Shown one piece after another: positions 61,804 to 64,000 of a stretch of 64,000 bases of DNA; the stretch's first letter is position 1, and each line of letters starts with the position of its first letter. The notes below the pieces were generated by a model. That model did no database searches. It was not told where the DNA came from and worked only from the letters and a program-made list of their open reading frames with translations. The DNA is from Malania oleifera (lineage: Eukaryota > Streptophyta > Magnoliopsida > Santalales > Ximeniaceae): assembly GCF_029873635.1 (NCBI RefSeq), contig NC_080417.1:32786214-32850213 (forward strand), written 5' to 3'. Position numbers and translations under genes: made by a program.

Positions 61804-63072
61804 ACTTTTATCCACATAAAGTATTTCAAAGTACCAAGGTCTTTGAGTTTGAAACATTCTCCCAAGTATTTATTGAGTGCATCAATCTATTTCAAGTTGT
61901 TTCTTGCCAAAATGATGTTGTCTACATATACCAAGATAATGGTAAAATTGTTTTCGTGGAATCAGATAGACATAGAATAATCTTCTTTAGACTGTTTATA
62001 TCCGACACTAATGAGGGTTGAAGAAAGCTTTGCATATCATTGCCTTGATGCTTGTGTGATGTCATATAAGGACTTGTTGAGTTTGCAGATTTTGGTCTCC
62101 CCCTTCCATTTGAAACTAGGAGGAAGGTGCATGTAGACGTTTTCATCAAGGTCACCATGCAAGAAGGAATTATTGACATCGAGTTGATGAAGATGCCAAT
62201 TTTTTGTAGCAACAAGGGCGAGAACTGTCTAAATAGTAACCATTTTGGCAATAGGAGCAAAGTTTTAGAGTAGTCGATACCTTCTTTCTGATTGTAGCCT
62301 TTGGCAACAAGACGAGCTTTGTAATGTTCCATAGAACCATTTGGGTTGTGTTTGATTTTGTACACCCATTTTCAACCAATGGGTTTCTTATTGGGTAGAA
62401 GAGGAGTCAATGTCCAAGTATAGTTGGCTTCCAAAGCATCAATATTAGCACACATAGTATCACGTCACAGAGGATCCTACATAGCCTGTATGAAGGAATT
62501 GGGCTCTTATTTAAGGGATATGGTAGTGGTGAAGGCACGGTGTGCAGAGGAAAGAGAATCATAACAAATGAAATGTGAGAGGGGATAAAGAACACCTAAG
62601 GAGTGGACCATCGGCGAGTCAGAGGATGGAGCAGGCTAAGACGGGAGTGGTTGTTCCACATGGAAATACCACAAGTAGGTAGGGGACTGTATGGAGCGTG
62701 TGGATCGCCGAATTAGGATGGTGGGAGTAGGAGAATGGGAAGAGTCAAGTATAGGAGAAGGAGGTGTTTGGGTGGAAGGTTCAGAGAGAAGATCCGGGGA
62801 GTCAATGGGATGAGGTAAAACATGAGAGGGTGACTCATACATAGTTTGGTTAAATGGAAATTGATCCTCGTAGAATACCACATCATGAGACACAAAGGTG
62901 TTATAAGTTGTAAGATCATAAAGTTGATAACCTTTTTTGTCCATATGGATATCTAAGGAAGACACAGCAGATGGCTCGAGGACCAAATTTTGAAGGATGT
63001 TGAAAGTGAGAGGAGGCATAATAGAGGCATCCAAAGACTTGAAGGTGATTGTATTTAGGTGGGGTGTTGTAT
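61804..63072 (-). pseudogene. Copia integrase end, linker and RT fragment
   Basis: The minus strand reads [19 protein letters not shown] (about 63070-63015), [24 protein letters not shown], the RRSTRSIQ region, then RT YKIKHNPNGSMEHYKARLVAKGYNQKEG (62362-62280) and, near 61930-61840, VYVDNIILARNNLK and FKLKDLGTLKYFM. This is the normal copia order with frameshifts. The C-terminal RT continues at 59860. The catalytic pair is Asp-Asn, not Asp-Asp, another loss. Confidence 0.87.
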
Positions 63073-64000
63073 ATCCAAGGAAGACAAGATATTGATGTTA
63101 CTTAATTCCCTATCTGCTTCACCTACGTATAAAAATTTGGCTAAAACTCTGATGTGGGGAAAAGAAACTCTCAAATTGTAGGAGATCACAAGTGCTCTTT
63201 TAGGTTTTCATTAGAGGAAGAAAGCTAGCAATGAGAACTTACAAGGTGAAGGGCTTGTGGTAAGGAGTAACCACGAACGTGGGAGAAGCAAGTTTTGGAG
63301 CGAGCCGAGTAATAATAAATTTCAGTCCAATTCCAAGAAGAGGAAGGACATACAATGTTTTAAGTGTGGGAAAAAGGGGCACATAAAACAATATTGTCCA
63401 GAGAAAAGGAAGGAGAATGTAGAGAATAAAGAAGGTCCATCAAAATCGGTGAATGTAATGGGAGAAGCTAACTCAGAGAGTAGTGATGGAGATATGCTTT
63501 TTGTTTCATCCAGTTCAGATCATCTCACGGATTCTTGGATTCTGGATTCAATATGCACCTATCACTTGACACCCAATAAAGATTCATTCAACACCTACAA
63601 GTTAGTAAATTCTGGTTCTGTTATGATGGGTAATGATGCAACATGCAAAGTTGTTGGAATAGGGAATATCGTAATAAAAATGTTTGATGGTGTTGTTAGA
63701 ACATTGTGTGATGTTAGGCATATATTGGATTTAAGAAAGAATATGATTTCATTGGGCACTTTAGATTGTAATGGGTTTAATTACAAGTCTACAAGTAGAG
63801 TAATGAATGTGAGTAAAGGTGTTTTAACAGTAATAAAAGGGGTAGAAATTAGTAGGAAATATCTATACACTGTTAGGTACCATAGTTGTAGGTAGAGCTG
63901 CAACTGTAGAGTCTAAGTCAGATAGTACAACCTTGTGGCATATGCGGTTAGGGTGTATGGGTGAGCGTGGGATGATGGAGTTTCATAAGAGAAATATTTG
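63073..64000 (+). pseudogene. Copia (Tork/Tnt1-like) gag-protease, runs off the window
   Basis: [24 protein letters not shown] (from about 63073), then a stop and a frame from 63257 with zinc knuckle C-FK-C-GKKG-H-IKQY-C (63357-63400), DHLTDSWILDS, YHLTPNKDSF, VVRTLCDVRHILDLRKNMISLG (about 63687-63755) and, past a stop at 63893-63895, TLWHMRLGCMGERGMMEFHKR in another frame. It is closely related to 17607-18780. The protease reads DS-Ile, not DS-Gly. It starts head to head with the minus copia fragment. Confidence 0.88.

Overview
This is a nuclear genomic window from a flowering plant, probably a TE-rich dicot. The signs are one spliced nuclear gene, long-LTR Ty3/gypsy chromoviruses, Ty1/copia elements primed from tRNA-iMet, an RTE-type LINE and abundant AT/CT microsatellites. 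Nothing prokaryotic, organellar or CRISPR-like is present. The species cannot be named from sequence alone.

The only host gene I can support is ATAD3, a mitochondrial-type AAA ATPase. It is on the minus strand (start 22654, stop 6258), with eight exons that join in phase to 622 codons. The ORFs inside it look like separate genes only because the introns are long and full of transposons. Intron 2 holds a decayed antisense Ty1/copia element (17042-21199). Intron 3 holds an RTE LINE 3' end. Intron 4 has a tandem duplication with hairpins. Intron 7 holds a possible TIR element and an old LTR element (8341-11179). Two teloboxes and a site II motif lie upstream of the start codon.

Left of ATAD3: the 3' LTR of a Tekay/Del-like chromovirus (161-2136) and a solo LTR (2958-4851) that sits inside a decayed copia LTR. 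Right of ATAD3: a young, complete 5.7-kb chromovirus (23092-28825) with 391-bp LTRs differing at two sites, target duplication CCTAG, and one gag-pol frame broken by three stop codons.

From about 29390 to the window end the DNA is a nested transposon stack. A 5'-truncated Tekay element (29390-37270) has a solo LTR (33111-35202) inside its 3' LTR. It abuts a minus-strand Tekay element (37271-59722). That element was entered by a solo LTR (40662-44579, itself holding a Sirevirus-like solo LTR) and by a 10.9-kb Sirevirus-like element lacking pol (47208-58136, itself holding a solo LTR 51497-53492). The stack lies in a minus-strand copia pol that was also split by solo LTR 59861-61803. A forward copia gag begins at about 63073 and runs off the window.

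The most interesting unexplained signal is shared architecture in the roughly 2-kb LTRs. Several copies carry arrays of the palindrome TCGTCGACGA before a TATA box and CT initiator. All eight usable LTRs then show a good splice donor (AG|GTAAGG or GTAGG type), a subfamily-specific minisatellite, conserved blocks including two hairpins (one with covarying stem bases), and a pyrimidine-rich AG acceptor about 1.1-1.6 kb downstream. I infer an intron inside the LTR leader; this is a prediction from sequence, not demonstrated.
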